Shown here: piece by piece, positions 9,340 through 19,436 of the stretch
Numbering within the stretch: the stretch's first letter is position 1
Layout: each line of letters starts with the position of its first letter
Origin: Rebecca billardiae RCC1528
Taxonomy: Eukaryota; Haptophyta
Assembly: GCA_965240325.2 (NCBI GenBank)
Contig: OZ251227.1
Span: forward strand, 248,001 to 312,000
DNA: 64,000 bases
Direction: 5' to 3'
Translations under genes and position numbers: made by a program
Notes under the pieces: model-generated
Seen by the model: only the letters and a program-made list of their open reading frames with translations
The model's database searches: none
Told to the model about the DNA's origin: nothing

Positions 9340-11586
9340 CTACCGACGCCAAGCGCGAGCCCTTGGCGCGGGCGAATCGCGCCCGTTGGGAACGGCGAGG
9401 GCCACCGTCGGCGCACCGCCACCGCCGTGCAGATGATGTTGGAGGTGCGCAGCGCTCGCCGGCGTGTTGCCCGTCTTGCCACGGCTGCGCTGGCGGATGG
9501 GCGCGGGCGCTGCCGGCGTCGGCGAGGACGAGGTGCCCCCCGGCTCTGCGCAGTCGGCGAGCGCGTCCGCCTTGAGCCACTTGGCCACGCGCGGCACGGC
9601 CGCCGCCTCCGGCTCGGAGGGGGCACACATGGACGGAGACAGGGCCTCGCGTGGCGGCGCGCGCGCCGGCGCTGCTGCGGCAGCCCGGGGCGCGTGCGCG
9701 CCCGCCGGCGGCGTGTCTCTCGGGCTGTGCTGCTGGCTGGAGTAGGGGGAGCCCGACGCGCGCTCGCGCTCCGTGGACGCGGCCGAGGTGTGCCGCTGCT
9801 GGAGGGAGGGCGGCGCCGAGCTCGGCCCGCCGGCCGCGCCCACCTGGAGCATCGGCGCGCCCACAGCGACGCCCAGCCGCTGCAGCGCGTCGAGCAGGAA
9901 GGCGCGCGCGTGCAGGGTCACCGTCAGGTGGCCGATGATCGCGTCCGTGTCGTCGTACACGGCGAGGACCTCGGGCAGCTCCGGCTCGCCCGCGGTCACG
10001 CGCGCCGTCTGCTGCTTGAGGTTCACAAAGGCTTCGCCCACCCAGCGGCCGAGCCAGGTCGGGCTGCCGCCCTCCGACGGCGGCGCCGCGCGCGACTCGG
10101 CGGTGTGGCACTCGCGGATCGTGAAGACGAGGTCGGCGTACACCTCGGCCGGCGAGAAGAGCGACTCCCTGAGCAGCAGCAGCTCCTCCTCCGTCGTGAG
10201 CTCCACGTGGTGCGTGTCCCCAAACGAGGCGCACAGCATCCCTGCACCCATCCCGACCGCGGGCTGCAGCCGCTGCGCGCGCGTGTGCAGCGACGGCACC
10301 GCCGCGCCGAGCATTGACTCGTGGAAGTCGGTGCACACGGCGACGAGCTCGAGCGCGTGGTGCCGCGGCTGCAGCTCGAGCTGCCCCACCTCCACCACCA
10401 GTGGGCAGAGCGGGCCGGGCCGGAGCAGGCCGTGCGCGGACGGCGGGCGCGGCGGCGCGTGCTGCAGCGCCGGTGGCGTGGGGCGCGGCGGTGCCGGCGC
10501 GAGGGCGAGCTGCGAGTGCGGCGGAGGCATGCGCGCGCACTCCGCGCAGAACCCCGCGTGCGCGTGCGCCGCGTGCGGCGGAGCGCTCCACAGCGGCTGA
10601 CACACGTCCGCATCGCGCGCGCCCGCGCCCGGCCCCGTGGCCGCGTGCCTGAGCTCGAGCGGTGCCACGGTCCGAGGCAGCACCTCCGACTGGATCCGAC
10701 GGGCGGCGCTCGGCAGCGGCGGCGGGCGGCTGGCGGGCAGGCTCGTGGCAAGCCCGGGCCGCGTGTGCGCCGAGAGCGTCGCGCCCCACACCGAGGCCTG
10801 CCGCGTGATCCGCCTCGCGGCGAGGAAAGCGCGCGCCGCGCGCTGCAGCCGGCACGCGGCCGAGCCGTACGTGAGCAGGGGCCTGCACGGCGTGCTCGCG
10901 ACGACCCGCCGCCGGGCCAGCTGGCGCCTGGCCCGCGCTCGCGCGAGCCAGCCTCGCGCGAGGGCCTGCACGTGGACCGCCGCGCGCAAGGCGCGCGCAT
11001 GCGCCCGGCGCTGCCGCCGGCCGCCGCCCTGCTGCGGGTGTGAGCGCCGGGTGAGCAACGCGCTGGAGGAGGTACGCCCGAGCCAACGGGCCTGTATGCC
11101 GAAGCTCTGCGCGCTCGAAGTGGCGGGCTGCTCGGTCGGCCCCTCCCCCATCTCCTGCGGGGACGGCATCGAGTACGAATCCGTGCTGGGCGAGGTGAGC
11201 GTGTCCGCGGCCTCGCGCAGCGCAGGCGCGCGCGTTGCCAGCAGGCAGCGTGCGTTGGTAGAGCTCGACGCGAGCGACTTGGACAAAGACTGTGAAAGCG
11301 AGATCGATTGATCCGCCCCGTCTGCCGCGGACAGCGCGAGCGCCAGAGCGCTCTGCGCCAGAGCAGCCTTCTGCCCGTCCGGCCGCGACGCGAGCAGCGC
11401 GACAAAGCGCGCAAACGCGGACGCCTCGAGATCGTCCGCAAGCGGCAGCCGGGGCGAGCCAAGCGGGCTCACAACGCTCCCCGCAGAGCTGGGTGACGAC
11501 AACCCAAACGCCACAGGCGAGCTGAGCCCACTCGTCGCGCCGCGCGTGCCGCGACGGCGCTCGCGACGGGCGGCTGCGGTCGACAT
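9340..11586 (-). CDS. IQ-motif protein, otherwise not recognised
   Basis: A single exon encodes 748 aa from an ATG at 11586. Two IQ-like motifs are visible: VHVQALARGWLARARARR at about residues 202-220 and CRLQRAARAFLAARRI at about 238-255. IQ motifs normally bind calmodulin or calmodulin-like light chains. The N-terminus is Ser-rich, and the middle and C-terminus are Pro/Ala/His-rich and probably disordered. One more ordered stretch lies between (about residues 390-560), containing LVVEVGQLELQPRHH and EELLLLRESLFSPAEVY. I cannot assign that region to a family. A scaffold or cytoskeletal adaptor would fit, but this is inference. Confidence 0.7.
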   Translation of the reverse strand: MSTAAARRERRRGTRGATSGLSSPVAFGLSSPSSAGSVVSPLGSPRLPLADDLEASAFARFVALLASRPDGQKAALAQSALALALSAADGADQSISLSQSLSKSLASSSTNARCLLATRAPALREAADTLTSPSTDSYSMPSPQEMGEGPTEQPATSSAQSFGIQARWLGRTSSSALLTRRSHPQQGGGRRQRRAHARALRAAVHVQALARGWLARARARRQLARRRVVASTPCRPLLTYGSAACRLQRAARAFLAARRITRQASVWGATLSAHTRPGLATSLPASRPPPLPSAARRIQSEVLPRTVAPLELRHAATGPGAGARDADVCQPLWSAPPHAAHAHAGFCAECARMPPPHSQLALAPAPPRPTPPALQHAPPRPPSAHGLLRPGPLCPLVVEVGQLELQPRHHALELVAVCTDFHESMLGAAVPSLHTRAQRLQPAVGMGAGMLCASFGDTHHVELTTEEELLLLRESLFSPAEVYADLVFTIRECHTAESRAAPPSEGGSPTWLGRWVGEAFVNLKQQTARVTAGEPELPEVLAVYDDTDAIIGHLTVTLHARAFLLDALQRLGVAVGAPMLQVGAAGGPSSAPPSLQQRHTSAASTERERASGSPYSSQQHSPRDTPPAGAHAPRAAAAAPARAPPREALSPSMCAPSEPEAAAVPRVAKWLKADALADCAEPGGTSSSPTPAAPAPIRQRSRGKTGNTPASAAHLQHHLHGGGGAPTVALAVPNGRDSPAPRARAWRR

Positions 11587-11979
11587 GCGCTCCTCGTCCT
11601 CGCGCCTGATTTGGACGATTTGGACTGCTGATTCGCCCGCGCGGCCGGCGCTTCAACTTCGCACTCTCGTCACTCGCGCTCACCGCTCACGCGCTCTCAG
11701 TTGGCCAGTTTGCCACTCCTGGCTTTGGTGGGCAGATCTACAGCCCTGCTGTGAGCAACCACTGGCCCGGCCCGAAGCCCGAAATTGAAAATGCGGGTGG
11801 GCAAGCCCGATTCCGGCCGCGATTCAGATTCGTCATGGAACGACGGACGATGTCTCGTCGCCTTCCCGGAATTCGTCGCGTCGAAGACTGCGCGAAAAGG
11901 CGCGGGAACTGGGAACCGGGAAACTGCGAACCGGCCGGAGGGGATTCGGGATGTCCGTCTCGCGGATCGCGCTCTCCCG
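11587..11979. other. Intergenic region between tandem minus-strand genes
   Basis: These 393 bp hold the promoter side of the IQ-motif gene and the 3' end of the EEP-GT29 gene. I see no further gene or repeat. Confidence 0.35.
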
Positions 11980-14499
11980 TCACACGCGCACGCGCAGCAT
12001 GCACTCGTCCGCCATCTCGGCTAGCCGCGTCGCCTCGAGCGCGTAGTTGTGCGAGCGGAACGTCCACGGTCGCGCCGGGTCCTGCGCGGCCTTGTCAAAG
12101 CTCGCCGCCTCAAAGTAGTGGTACGGCACGCGCAGCGCGGCCTTCTCCCCGCGCTTCCCGCCGAGCGCTGCCGGGCGCGTCGGCTGTGCGCGCAGGTCCG
12201 CCTCGTCGATGTAGAACCCGTACACGTCGACGGCCTCGCACGCGTACAGCGCGTGCACCACCGCCTCGAACCCGAACGTGGCGGTGAGGTTGGTGCGCGT
12301 CGCCCTGCGGTGCTCGTCAAGCTCGGCCGCGCTGAAGAGGCGCTGCACGCAGGTGCGGCGGAACGCGCGCGACAGGTGCGCGACGACCGTGCCCGTGTCT
12401 GGGAGCACGACGGCGGCCGGGGGCGAGGGCGGCGACGAAGACGGCGGCACGTCGCGAACGCGCGCCGCCCTCGCCACGCCTCCGACGCCACCCGCTGCGG
12501 CGGTCGTCCCCGCCGCCGGCGCGCCTCGCAGGAAGCGCGATGGCGTGCCCATCGTGAGCACGAGGGCCGCCTCTGTCACCTCGGCGGGCAGGGCCTGCCC
12601 CGCACGCAGGGCCGCCTGCCACGCGTGCGTCTGCGGCGAGTTGACCAGCCGCACGGTCGTGCGCCGGCCGACGTGCCGCGCGTACTGCGCGGTCGGCGCC
12701 GCGTTAAGACGCAGCACCGCGTCGTGCGCGTCGATCTCGTCGCCGAGGCGCGCGTGCAGCAGCACGCCCGACGAGCCGACGACGGCGCACGAGCGCCAGA
12801 GCGGCGCGCGCGCGGGCGCGGTGCCACCGCTGCCGCCGCCGCCGCCCGCCGCCGGCTGCTGCAGGGGGCTCGTGCCGCCCGGCGCGCGCCCGCCGAGTGC
12901 GAGCAGCTGGCTCAGGTTGGAGATGGCCGCGCACTCGGAGCGCGCGCTCGGCGCGAGGGCGCGCGCCGACAGCGGCGCGGGCGCGCGTGGGCGGGTGGCG
13001 CGGTCGGCGCAGCGCGCAGCCGTGGCGCCGGCGCGTGCTCGCGCGCCCAGCACGCCGCTGTCAGCGCGCACTTCTGCCACGGCCGCGGCGTGGCTCGGCG
13101 GCGCGGCTGCGCTCGGCCCGTCGAGCGCGCCGCCCACAGCTGCCGCCTCATGCGCGTGCGGCGCAAGCTCTAGAGTTGCGCGGCGCGGCTGCGACGGCTC
13201 CGGCCCGACATCGGCGGGCAGCGCGCACGCGCGCACGCGGACGTGCAGCGGCAGGTGGTCGGACAGCGGGCGCACGACGGCCGCATCCGGGTCGACGTAC
13301 GGCCGCGCCGCCGGCCGCGCCGTCCACTGCGGCACGCGCGCCGCTGCCTGCGCGCCACGGGCGTACTCGGCGCACCCGCCGCCGCCGAGGGCGCACGCCC
13401 AGCCGTCGCTGCCTCCGCGGTCGTCCGCGCACCGCTCGGTGCCTGCACCTGCTCGCGGGGGTAGCAGCAGCGCATAGTCCAGCCGCATCGCCATCGAGTG
13501 CACAGCGTCAAGCTTCAACCCGCCACCGCCGCCGCCCGCGGCCGCGCCGTGCGCAGCAGGCGCGGGCGTGACGGTGCTCTGGCCTGTCGAGCTGTTCTGG
13601 GCGAGGTCGCGCCAGCCGAGCGCCGCGAGAGCGTCCGTCACGGCGTAGTCGAGCGCGGGCGGCCCGGCGTCCGACTCCCGCTCGCCCGCGGCCCTCGCCG
13701 CGCCGGCAGCCGCCTCTCCCGCGCCCGCGGTCGGCGTGGCCGCATGGCCGCGCACAAACTTGGCGCGCGCGCGCTTGTCCGCGCCGGGCTGCAGCAGCTG
13801 GGCCAGCAGCCCGTCCGCGACGTGTGCGGCCGCGTCGAGGCGCGAGAGGGCGTTCAGGTCGGCGAGGAGCAGCGTGCGACGCTCGCCCGCGCCGAGCTGG
13901 CTCTCCGCGTGCAGCCGCTCCGCCTCGCGCAGCCGCGCCGTGCGCGAGTGCGCGCTCAGGTGCGCCTCGCACACGCGCACGGCCGCGCGCCCAAGGTCCA
14001 CGCACAGCAGGCCGTGCGCGTACCCGTCCGTGCGCGAGACGGCACGGGCGATGGGCTCGCGCGCGATGAGCCCGAGATTAAAGCGGCCATCCGCCGAGCG
14101 CAGGTATTCGCTGTACGGGTAGCCGTGCGCCGCAGCGGCGCGCCCAAACTCGGACGCGCCGGGGCCGAGCTCGGCAAAGCCGACGACGTCGAAGCGGCGC
14201 CGCTCGAGGAACTCGCAGATCCTCGCCCAGCGCGGCGTGTCTGTCGACCCGAGCGCAATGTTCCAGTGAAGCACGCTCAGCTCGCGCTCGGCCGCGCCGA
14301 CCCGTGGCGCCACGTCGGTGTGCGCGTGCGCAGAAGCGAGCCGCTGATGTGCGGCGGGCAGCAAGCGCCGTGCGGCACGCCCGCCCTCGGCCGAAGCGCG
14401 GAGCGCTGCGTGCCAGCGCAGCGTGAGCGCGAGCACAGCCGCCGAGCCCAGCAGCCATGCGGCGTACGCGCGCCGCACGAGGCGGCGCCGACCACACAT
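11980..14499 (-). CDS. Fusion: endonuclease/exonuclease/phosphatase (EEP) domain + GT29 sialyltransferase-like domain
   Basis: One uninterrupted frame gives 839 aa from the ATG at 14499. The N-terminus has a signal-anchor segment ([17 protein letters not shown]), as in type II Golgi enzymes. Residues about 75-420 form an EEP domain with the expected motifs in order: [46 protein letters not shown] and [11 protein letters not shown]. They supply the metal-binding Asn/Glu/Asp and catalytic His/Asp residues. Residues about 570-830 match GT29 sialyltransferases. The L motif reads [19 protein letters not shown] then [14 protein letters not shown], an S-like motif ends [11 protein letters not shown], and HYFE occupies the terminal His/Glu motif. 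The EEP half could cleave a phosphoester and the GT29 half transfer a sialic-acid-type sugar from a CMP donor. The substrates are unknown. Confidence 0.85.
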   Translation of the reverse strand: MCGRRRLVRRAYAAWLLGSAAVLALTLRWHAALRASAEGGRAARRLLPAAHQRLASAHAHTDVAPRVGAAERELSVLHWNIALGSTDTPRWARICEFLERRRFDVVGFAELGPGASEFGRAAAAHGYPYSEYLRSADGRFNLGLIAREPIARAVSRTDGYAHGLLCVDLGRAAVRVCEAHLSAHSRTARLREAERLHAESQLGAGERRTLLLADLNALSRLDAAAHVADGLLAQLLQPGADKRARAKFVRGHAATPTAGAGEAAAGAARAAGERESDAGPPALDYAVTDALAALGWRDLAQNSSTGQSTVTPAPAAHGAAAGGGGGGLKLDAVHSMAMRLDYALLLPPRAGAGTERCADDRGGSDGWACALGGGGCAEYARGAQAAARVPQWTARPAARPYVDPDAAVVRPLSDHLPLHVRVRACALPADVGPEPSQPRRATLELAPHAHEAAAVGGALDGPSAAAPPSHAAAVAEVRADSGVLGARARAGATAARCADRATRPRAPAPLSARALAPSARSECAAISNLSQLLALGGRAPGGTSPLQQPAAGGGGGSGGTAPARAPLWRSCAVVGSSGVLLHARLGDEIDAHDAVLRLNAAPTAQYARHVGRRTTVRLVNSPQTHAWQAALRAGQALPAEVTEAALVLTMGTPSRFLRGAPAAGTTAAAGGVGGVARAARVRDVPPSSSPPSPPAAVVLPDTGTVVAHLSRAFRRTCVQRLFSAAELDEHRRATRTNLTATFGFEAVVHALYACEAVDVYGFYIDEADLRAQPTRPAALGGKRGEKAALRVPYHYFEAASFDKAAQDPARPWTFRSHNYALEATRLAEMADECMLRVRV

Positions 14500-14661
14500 C
14501 TCGTTGCTCACCTACGCCTGGCCTCGGCGGCCGCCATCGTTCTCTCCGGGTGCAGCAAAGGCTTGCTTGCTGGTGATCAAGAGCGCGGGACGCAGGCCGT
14601 GCCCTCCCGCACTCCCGCAGTGCCCTCGGCGGTTGGCGGCTTGGCGCGCGTTCGGGGAGCC
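14500..14661. promoter_or_regulatory. Short divergent promoter region, EEP-GT29 / prefoldin 3
   Basis: Only 162 bp separate the two divergent ATGs, so the two genes must share a compact bidirectional promoter. I see no TATA box. Confidence 0.45.
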
Positions 14662-15490
14662 ATGGCGGACTCGAGTTCGTCGGAACCGCCGAGCGCGGAG
14701 CAGCTGCGCGAGCAGCGCATCCCGGCGATGCCCTTCATCGTGCGTGCGCCTGCGACGCTGTGCTCTCGTCCAGTCCGGCATGAGCCGTCGCCGCCACCAC
14801 CGGGCTCACCGCCGCGGCTGCGACCGCGCGCCTGCCTCGCGCGCAGGACGACATCGAGGCCTTCATGGACAAGGAGGGTCGCAGCGCCGAGTCCGCGCTG
14901 CAGAAGCTGCACGAGCGGTACAACGGGTACAAGATGTCCGACCAGCGATTGCTCGCGAGGAAAGTCAAGCTCAAGGTCAAGATCCCGGACATCGAGAAGA
15001 CGCTTGGCGTGGTGAAGCGGATGAAGCGCGCACAGGTCTGCGCTCGCTACGCTGGCTGAGGCCTCACGCGCGGCGCCGCTCGCGCGGCACAACGGCTCTG
15101 GTCGTCGGCTCGCTTTGAGACATGCGCGCCCACCCCGCACTGCGCGGCGCGCCACGCGCGCAGGACGAAGGGGAGGCCTCGCTGGGCACACACTACGAGC
15201 TGTCGGACGCGGTGTACGCCAAGGCCAACGTCCCGCTGGTGGAGGGGCAGACGGTGTGCCTCTGGCTCGGCGCGAACGTCATGCTTGAGTACACGGTGGA
15301 CGAGGCGATCGAGCTGCTCACCAAGAACCTCGCCACCGCGCAGGAGGCCCTCGCGGCCGTGATGAGCGACCTCGAGTACATCAAGGACCAGATGACGACC
15401 TCGGAGGTGAACATTGCGCGCGTGTACAACTGGGACGTCAGAGAGCGGCGGAAGAAGGAGCAGGCAGGGGGCGCGAAAGATGGCGAGTGA
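14662..15490 (+). CDS. PFDN3: Prefoldin subunit 3 (VBP1)
   Basis: Three exons (14662-14739, 14847-15035, 15164-15490), all in phase 0, give 197 aa, the usual length of this subunit. Introns begin GTGCGT and GTCTGC. Diagnostic stretches are FMDKEGRSAESALQKLHERY, LLARKVKLKVKIPDIEKTL, THYELSDAVYAKANVP, VCLWLGANVMLEY and VNIARVYNWDVRERR. These form the two coiled-coil arms and beta hairpins of an alpha-class prefoldin. The hexamer captures nascent actin and tubulin and passes them to the CCT chaperonin in the cytosol. The ATG at 14662 is the first in frame and gives the expected N-terminus. Confidence 0.95.
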
Positions 15491-15917
15491 GCGCGCGGCG
15501 GCAGTCGCTGGGCCGACCGCAGATGCACCACGTGATGTCGACTACCAACGAACCCGGATACGGGCGGATACGGCGAGAGCGGTTGGCCGTCTCTGCGCCC
15601 GGTCCCGCCGAGTCACGCCCCGCGGGTTCATCCCCGCCGTCCGTTCCGCGACCGTCGCGTCGCGTGGTTCGGGCGCTCTGTGACTGTCGCCGCACTGCTC
15701 ACCATTGAGACGAAGTTCTGACCGATGACGCGGGTGCGCGCCCTTGCGGGCGCGGTCGACATAGTGATCACAGACACAGTGCACTGCATTAATGGCCATG
15801 TGACCCGGCAGTGTGGCTGTGTGACGATCGGTGCGGAACGCTGGCCGGCCAGGGCGGCCTCGCGGTCGGGCTTGCCAAGGACCTGAACCAAGGGCGGTAC
15901 CTGAACCCACCATTTTA

Positions 15918-16787
15918 CAGGGATGCCGAACATTGAATCAATGAAAAATAAAATTCAATGAATCATTGAATTCATTGACACTGAATCGCGGCAGGATTCA
16001 ATGAAGTTTACCTGACCAGTAGTAGCAGTGACTAGTAATACTGTGTGTGCAGCGCTGCCGCGTGCGCGCCGAGCGCGGCGTGCGGGGCTGTGACCGTGGG
16101 GCCACCGACGGCGAGTCATGGACTGTAGCAGTGCGCGTGCACAACATGCACCCATCCCGCCCCCATACACGGCATCATCAATAAGCAAGCAGCAGATTCA
16201 CTCAGACTCGTCAGAACTCAGAATCGGACTGTGTGCTGGAGTTCGTCGGATCGGCTAAGTTCCACAGCACCGCAACGGCGCGACCTGGCGGGCGTCACCG
16301 GTGCATCGGCGTCCAGTGGAGCTGCGGACTGGCTAGTGGCTGAGGACTGCTGTAGATGATGCCGCCAAGTACATCAAGCGCCGCACTCGGCCATCGATCG
16401 GCGCTCTTCAGGGACCTCCGCCTCGCCAACGGACCGCGAGAATTCTCGGCTCTTGGCACTAAAAGTAAAGGCCGCCGGCGACAAGGCCCGGTTACTGACT
16501 GCTGCGCGCACGCGTGCGCCGAGGTCCGGCACGGAGACCCTGCTGCACGGGTGCAGGACCTCGAGCAGGGTGTCTCCAGCGCCGCCGCCGACTCGGAGGA
16601 AGTCTGACACGCTGTAGGGTCACATTCAGCGCCTCTAGACTGCATTTAGGTGCCATTTGGGAGAGTCGGAAAAACGTTGAATTCGGATTCATTGAATTCA
16701 TTGAATTCAGTGAATTCAATGAATTCAATGAAACATTGAAAGGCGATTGAGATTCATTGAATCCAGCATCCCTGCCCACCAAGGCAC
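15918..16787. mobile_element. Non-autonomous element with TTCATTGAA-rich ends
   Basis: Both ends carry clusters of ATTCAATGAA/TTCATTGAA motifs, about 15934-16010 on the left and 16676-16770 on the right. The outermost sequence is CAGGGATGC on the left and its complement GCATCCCTG on the right. The interior holds no convincing ORF. A CCCACCA heptamer occurs close outside both ends but does not abut the left one, so a target-site duplication is uncertain. The layout fits a MITE or deleted DNA transposon with subterminal transposase-binding repeats. Confidence 0.45.
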
Positions 16788-16951
16788 GGTCCCGGCGGAG
16801 CACGCCAGTGCTTACCCCCATACCACCCGTTCCACGGGGTGTTGTTCCGCCGCCAGGGCGGCGAGGCGGCCCCGCGACCACGGCTGGTGGCGGCAGGATG
16901 GCGAACAGGTGGCGCGTGGCCGACGTGCGACCGAGAGAAGCGTGACTTGGG

Positions 16952-17943
16952 CGGCGCGCGCCGCGCGGGCGGGATGGCTCGGACCCACGCGCGCCTTTGA
17001 GCGCCCGGCGACCGCGCGCGCATCGGCTTCCTCCGCCTGCAAGTCGCCCGCGACCGCGGCCGCCGCCCGCTTCAAGTGGGTTGACTGCGCCCGAGTCTGC
17101 TCGCCGCCGAGCGCGGGGATGAGTTGAGCGCGGCGCGAGGCGGCGATCGCGATCGGGCGATCGCATGTGCCCATCTGCGCCCCCTTCGCCACGGCGCGAC
17201 CGCTTCAGCATGCGTATGTGACCCCACTTGTCCGGGATGTCGGGAGCGGGCGAACATTGTCGGCCACCGTGTCCGCGCGCGCCGCGCGCGCGCAGGGCTC
17301 GTTCGGATCGGAAACACGTCACAAACGGCATCAGGGCATGCCGATGGTCATGTATTGCCCCGCATGGGCCACCTAGGTCATGCCATCCACTGCTCTGCCA
17401 GCTTGCAACGTGCGTCAATGCTGACGACAACTTTCTGGTGAGAAGAACTTGCTTAGCGAGTTCTGTCACAATGGTGTACACGGCATCAGTAGACGTCACA
17501 TGACGGCAGATGCGGACCAACCGTGCCCATCAGCTTGCGCGGGGAAGACATCACGAGACGCCACGGAGTGACCTCCGATCCGAACGAGCACTGCGCGCGC
17601 GCGGCGCTGGCGGACACGCTGGCCGACAATGTTCGCCCGCTCCCGACATCCCGGACAAGTGGGGTCACATACGCATGCTGAAGCGGTCGCGCCGTGGCGA
17701 AGGGGGCGCAGATGGGCACATGCGATCGCCCGATCGCGATCGCCGCCTCGCGCCGCGCTCAACTCATCCCTGCGCTCGGCGGCGAGCAGACTCGGGCGCA
17801 GTCAACCCACTGGCCACTCGAAGCGGGCGGCGGCCGCGGTCGCGGGCGGCTTGCAGGCGGAGGAAGCCGATGCGCGCGCGGTCGCCGGGCGCTCAAAGGC
17901 GCGCGTGGGTCCGAGCCACCCCGCGAGCGCGGCGCGCAGCGCC
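16952..17943. repeat. Foldback element: two inverted arms of about 360 bp
   Basis: The left arm (about 16952-17312) and right arm (about 17574-17943) are near-perfect reverse complements, apart from small indels and substitutions. The spacer is about 261 bp. Both arms carry the same features in mirror order, such as GGCGATCGCGATCGGGCGAT and its complement. No ORF in it looks functional, although mirror-image translations arise from the two arms. It fits a foldback transposon or recent inverted duplication. Confidence 0.75.
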
Positions 17944-18061
17944 GACAGCAACTCATCGACAGCTGAGCGCGGGGATCGCCGCGACGTCGACGCCGCCCGC
18001 CCGCCCCCCGCCCCTCCTCAACGGCCGCGGCCCCGCGTGCGCCCACTGTGGTCCGGGAGCT

Positions 18062-18095
18062 GATCAGGTCGAATCTGGCTAGATTCGACCTGATC
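18062..18095. repeat. Perfect 15-bp stem hairpin
   Basis: The arms GATCAGGTCGAATCT and AGATTCGACCTGATC are exact reverse complements around a GGCT loop. The hairpin lies between the foldback element and a Pro/Gln-rich ORF. No poly-T run follows it, so it is not an obvious terminator. Confidence 0.7.
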
Positions 18096-18201
18096 GCGTC
18101 TCCTCCGACATGCCAGGGAGCTTCGGCCGCCGCCTGGGCACGACCAGGGGGGGCAGCCCCCGCCCCCACAGGCACAGGCAGGCCCAGGAGGGGCGATTGC
18201 C

Positions 18202-19044
18202 ATGAATAATCAGTTACAGGGACCACCTGTCATCCAGCAGCAACCCCCTGCCCAGGCTGGCCAGGGCTGGCAGGCAGGCGCGGGGCAGGCCAACCTGCAC
18301 CAGCCAATAGCGCGCGGTCACCACGTGCGCCCTCAGCTACTCTTGCGGGCATGGCCCCTACAGCGTGCTCGCCCCCTCCCTATGGTGATTGCGTGGCCTC
18401 TGCAGCCTGCCACACCTCTTGTGGCATGGCCGCTCCAATATGTTACCCCACTGGCTCGCCGCGATGTGCGTCCGTCGGACAATGTGTTGACACATGGGGG
18501 CCCTGAGATTGAGGCAGACCCTGCTGCGGGCAGTCGCACTGGTCACGGAGCTCACAACGGCATTACACAGTCAGACACTGGACAGCAGGCCACACAGCCA
18601 CCTGCTGGCTCTGCCAAGACACTGGCAGCCCCCAGGCGCAGGCTGCCTCCTCCTAGTCAAGCTCAGCAAGACAGCCCCCCGCCCAAACGACACTGCCCAC
18701 CCCACCAGGCAAATGTGCCTATCCTAACACCAACTGGCAGGCAGGCTCAGCCTGCGCAACGAAGTATGCAACCCCCTGCAAAGAGCAGCAGAAAGAGGCG
18801 CGCAAACGACACCTCCCCAGGCGTATTAGCCATCGCCACCACTCTGCTTGCGTCCTACAGCGGCCCACGCCCTGACTTGATGCCCGATATCGCACACATG
18901 TCTGACATGACACCATCTGCCTCCATAGCAGCACGAGTGAAATACAGGCGCCTCACTGCCAGGACCAGTGGCCCAGACCCCGGCCCAGCTACTGGGCTCG
19001 CTGACAGCCCCCTCCGTCCCCTCCCCCGCGCAGGGATCGGCTAG
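18202..19044 (+). CDS. Pro/Gln-rich ORF of uncertain status
   Basis: An open frame of 280 aa starts at an ATG at 18202. Its base composition is less GC-saturated at third positions than the recognised genes. The protein is low complexity, starts MNNQLQGPPVIQQQPPAQ and has a short basic stretch (SSRKRRAND). I recognise no domain. It lies between a foldback element and a repeated promoter-like module, so it may belong to a mobile element or be non-coding. Treat it as hypothetical. Confidence 0.25.
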   Translation: MNNQLQGPPVIQQQPPAQAGQGWQAGAGQANLHQPIARGHHVRPQLLLRAWPLQRARPLPMVIAWPLQPATPLVAWPLQYVTPLARRDVRPSDNVLTHGGPEIEADPAAGSRTGHGAHNGITQSDTGQQATQPPAGSAKTLAAPRRRLPPPSQAQQDSPPPKRHCPPHQANVPILTPTGRQAQPAQRSMQPPAKSSRKRRANDTSPGVLAIATTLLASYSGPRPDLMPDIAHMSDMTPSASIAARVKYRRLTARTSGPDPGPATGLADSPLRPLPRAGIG

Positions 19045-19298
19045 TGGCTGGCCCTCTGCCCACACTGGGGCGCCCTAGGGGGTGCCCAGTCTGCCGACTC
19101 GGCTCAAACTCGATGATCTCGAATTGCAAGGCAGTGCACTGCTGGTACCTGGGACCACCCCACAGTGTCGGGCTTGTATGCTGTCGGCAATGGCATACCC
19201 CCGCCCCCTCTGGAGGCGGGCTGTCCACAGCGGAGTGGTGTCAAGGCACTTGGTGTATCGGTCAGTGGTTTGAGGTTGGGTGAGGGTGGTGGTTGGTT

Positions 19299-19372
19299 GG
19301 GGGCTGGCCAGGGTAGGGCTGGAGGCTTCGGCCGCCAGTCTGATCACCCGGAGCCCGTTATAAAGGGGAATT
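19299..19372 (+). promoter_or_regulatory. Repeated TATA-plus-hairpin module, copy upstream of TSR3
   Basis: About 74 bp here are nearly identical to 56051-56124. The module contains a hairpin at 19317-19340 (GGCTGGAGGC, TTCG loop, GCCGCCAGTC) and ends in TATAAA at 19359-19364, 73 bp before the TSR3 ATG. The single change in the stem relative to the other copy turns a G-C pair into G-U, so the fold is kept. The TATA position suits a core promoter for TSR3. Confidence 0.55.
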
Positions 19373-19436
19373 TAAAAAGCTCCCGGACCGGTTTACACTA
19401 ATCGCCCTTCGTGGAACGGGTGGCACGCCGACCCAA

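Noticed and set aside
14500-14661. Search for operons and ribosome-binding sites
   Set aside because: Introns, divergent pairs and eukaryotic protein families show that this is nuclear eukaryotic DNA, where such features do not apply.
12049-15015. Plus-strand frames of 374-505 codons opposite the EEP-GT29 gene
   Set aside because: Shadows of the minus-strand gene; no domain, and one runs across the PFDN3 exon boundary.
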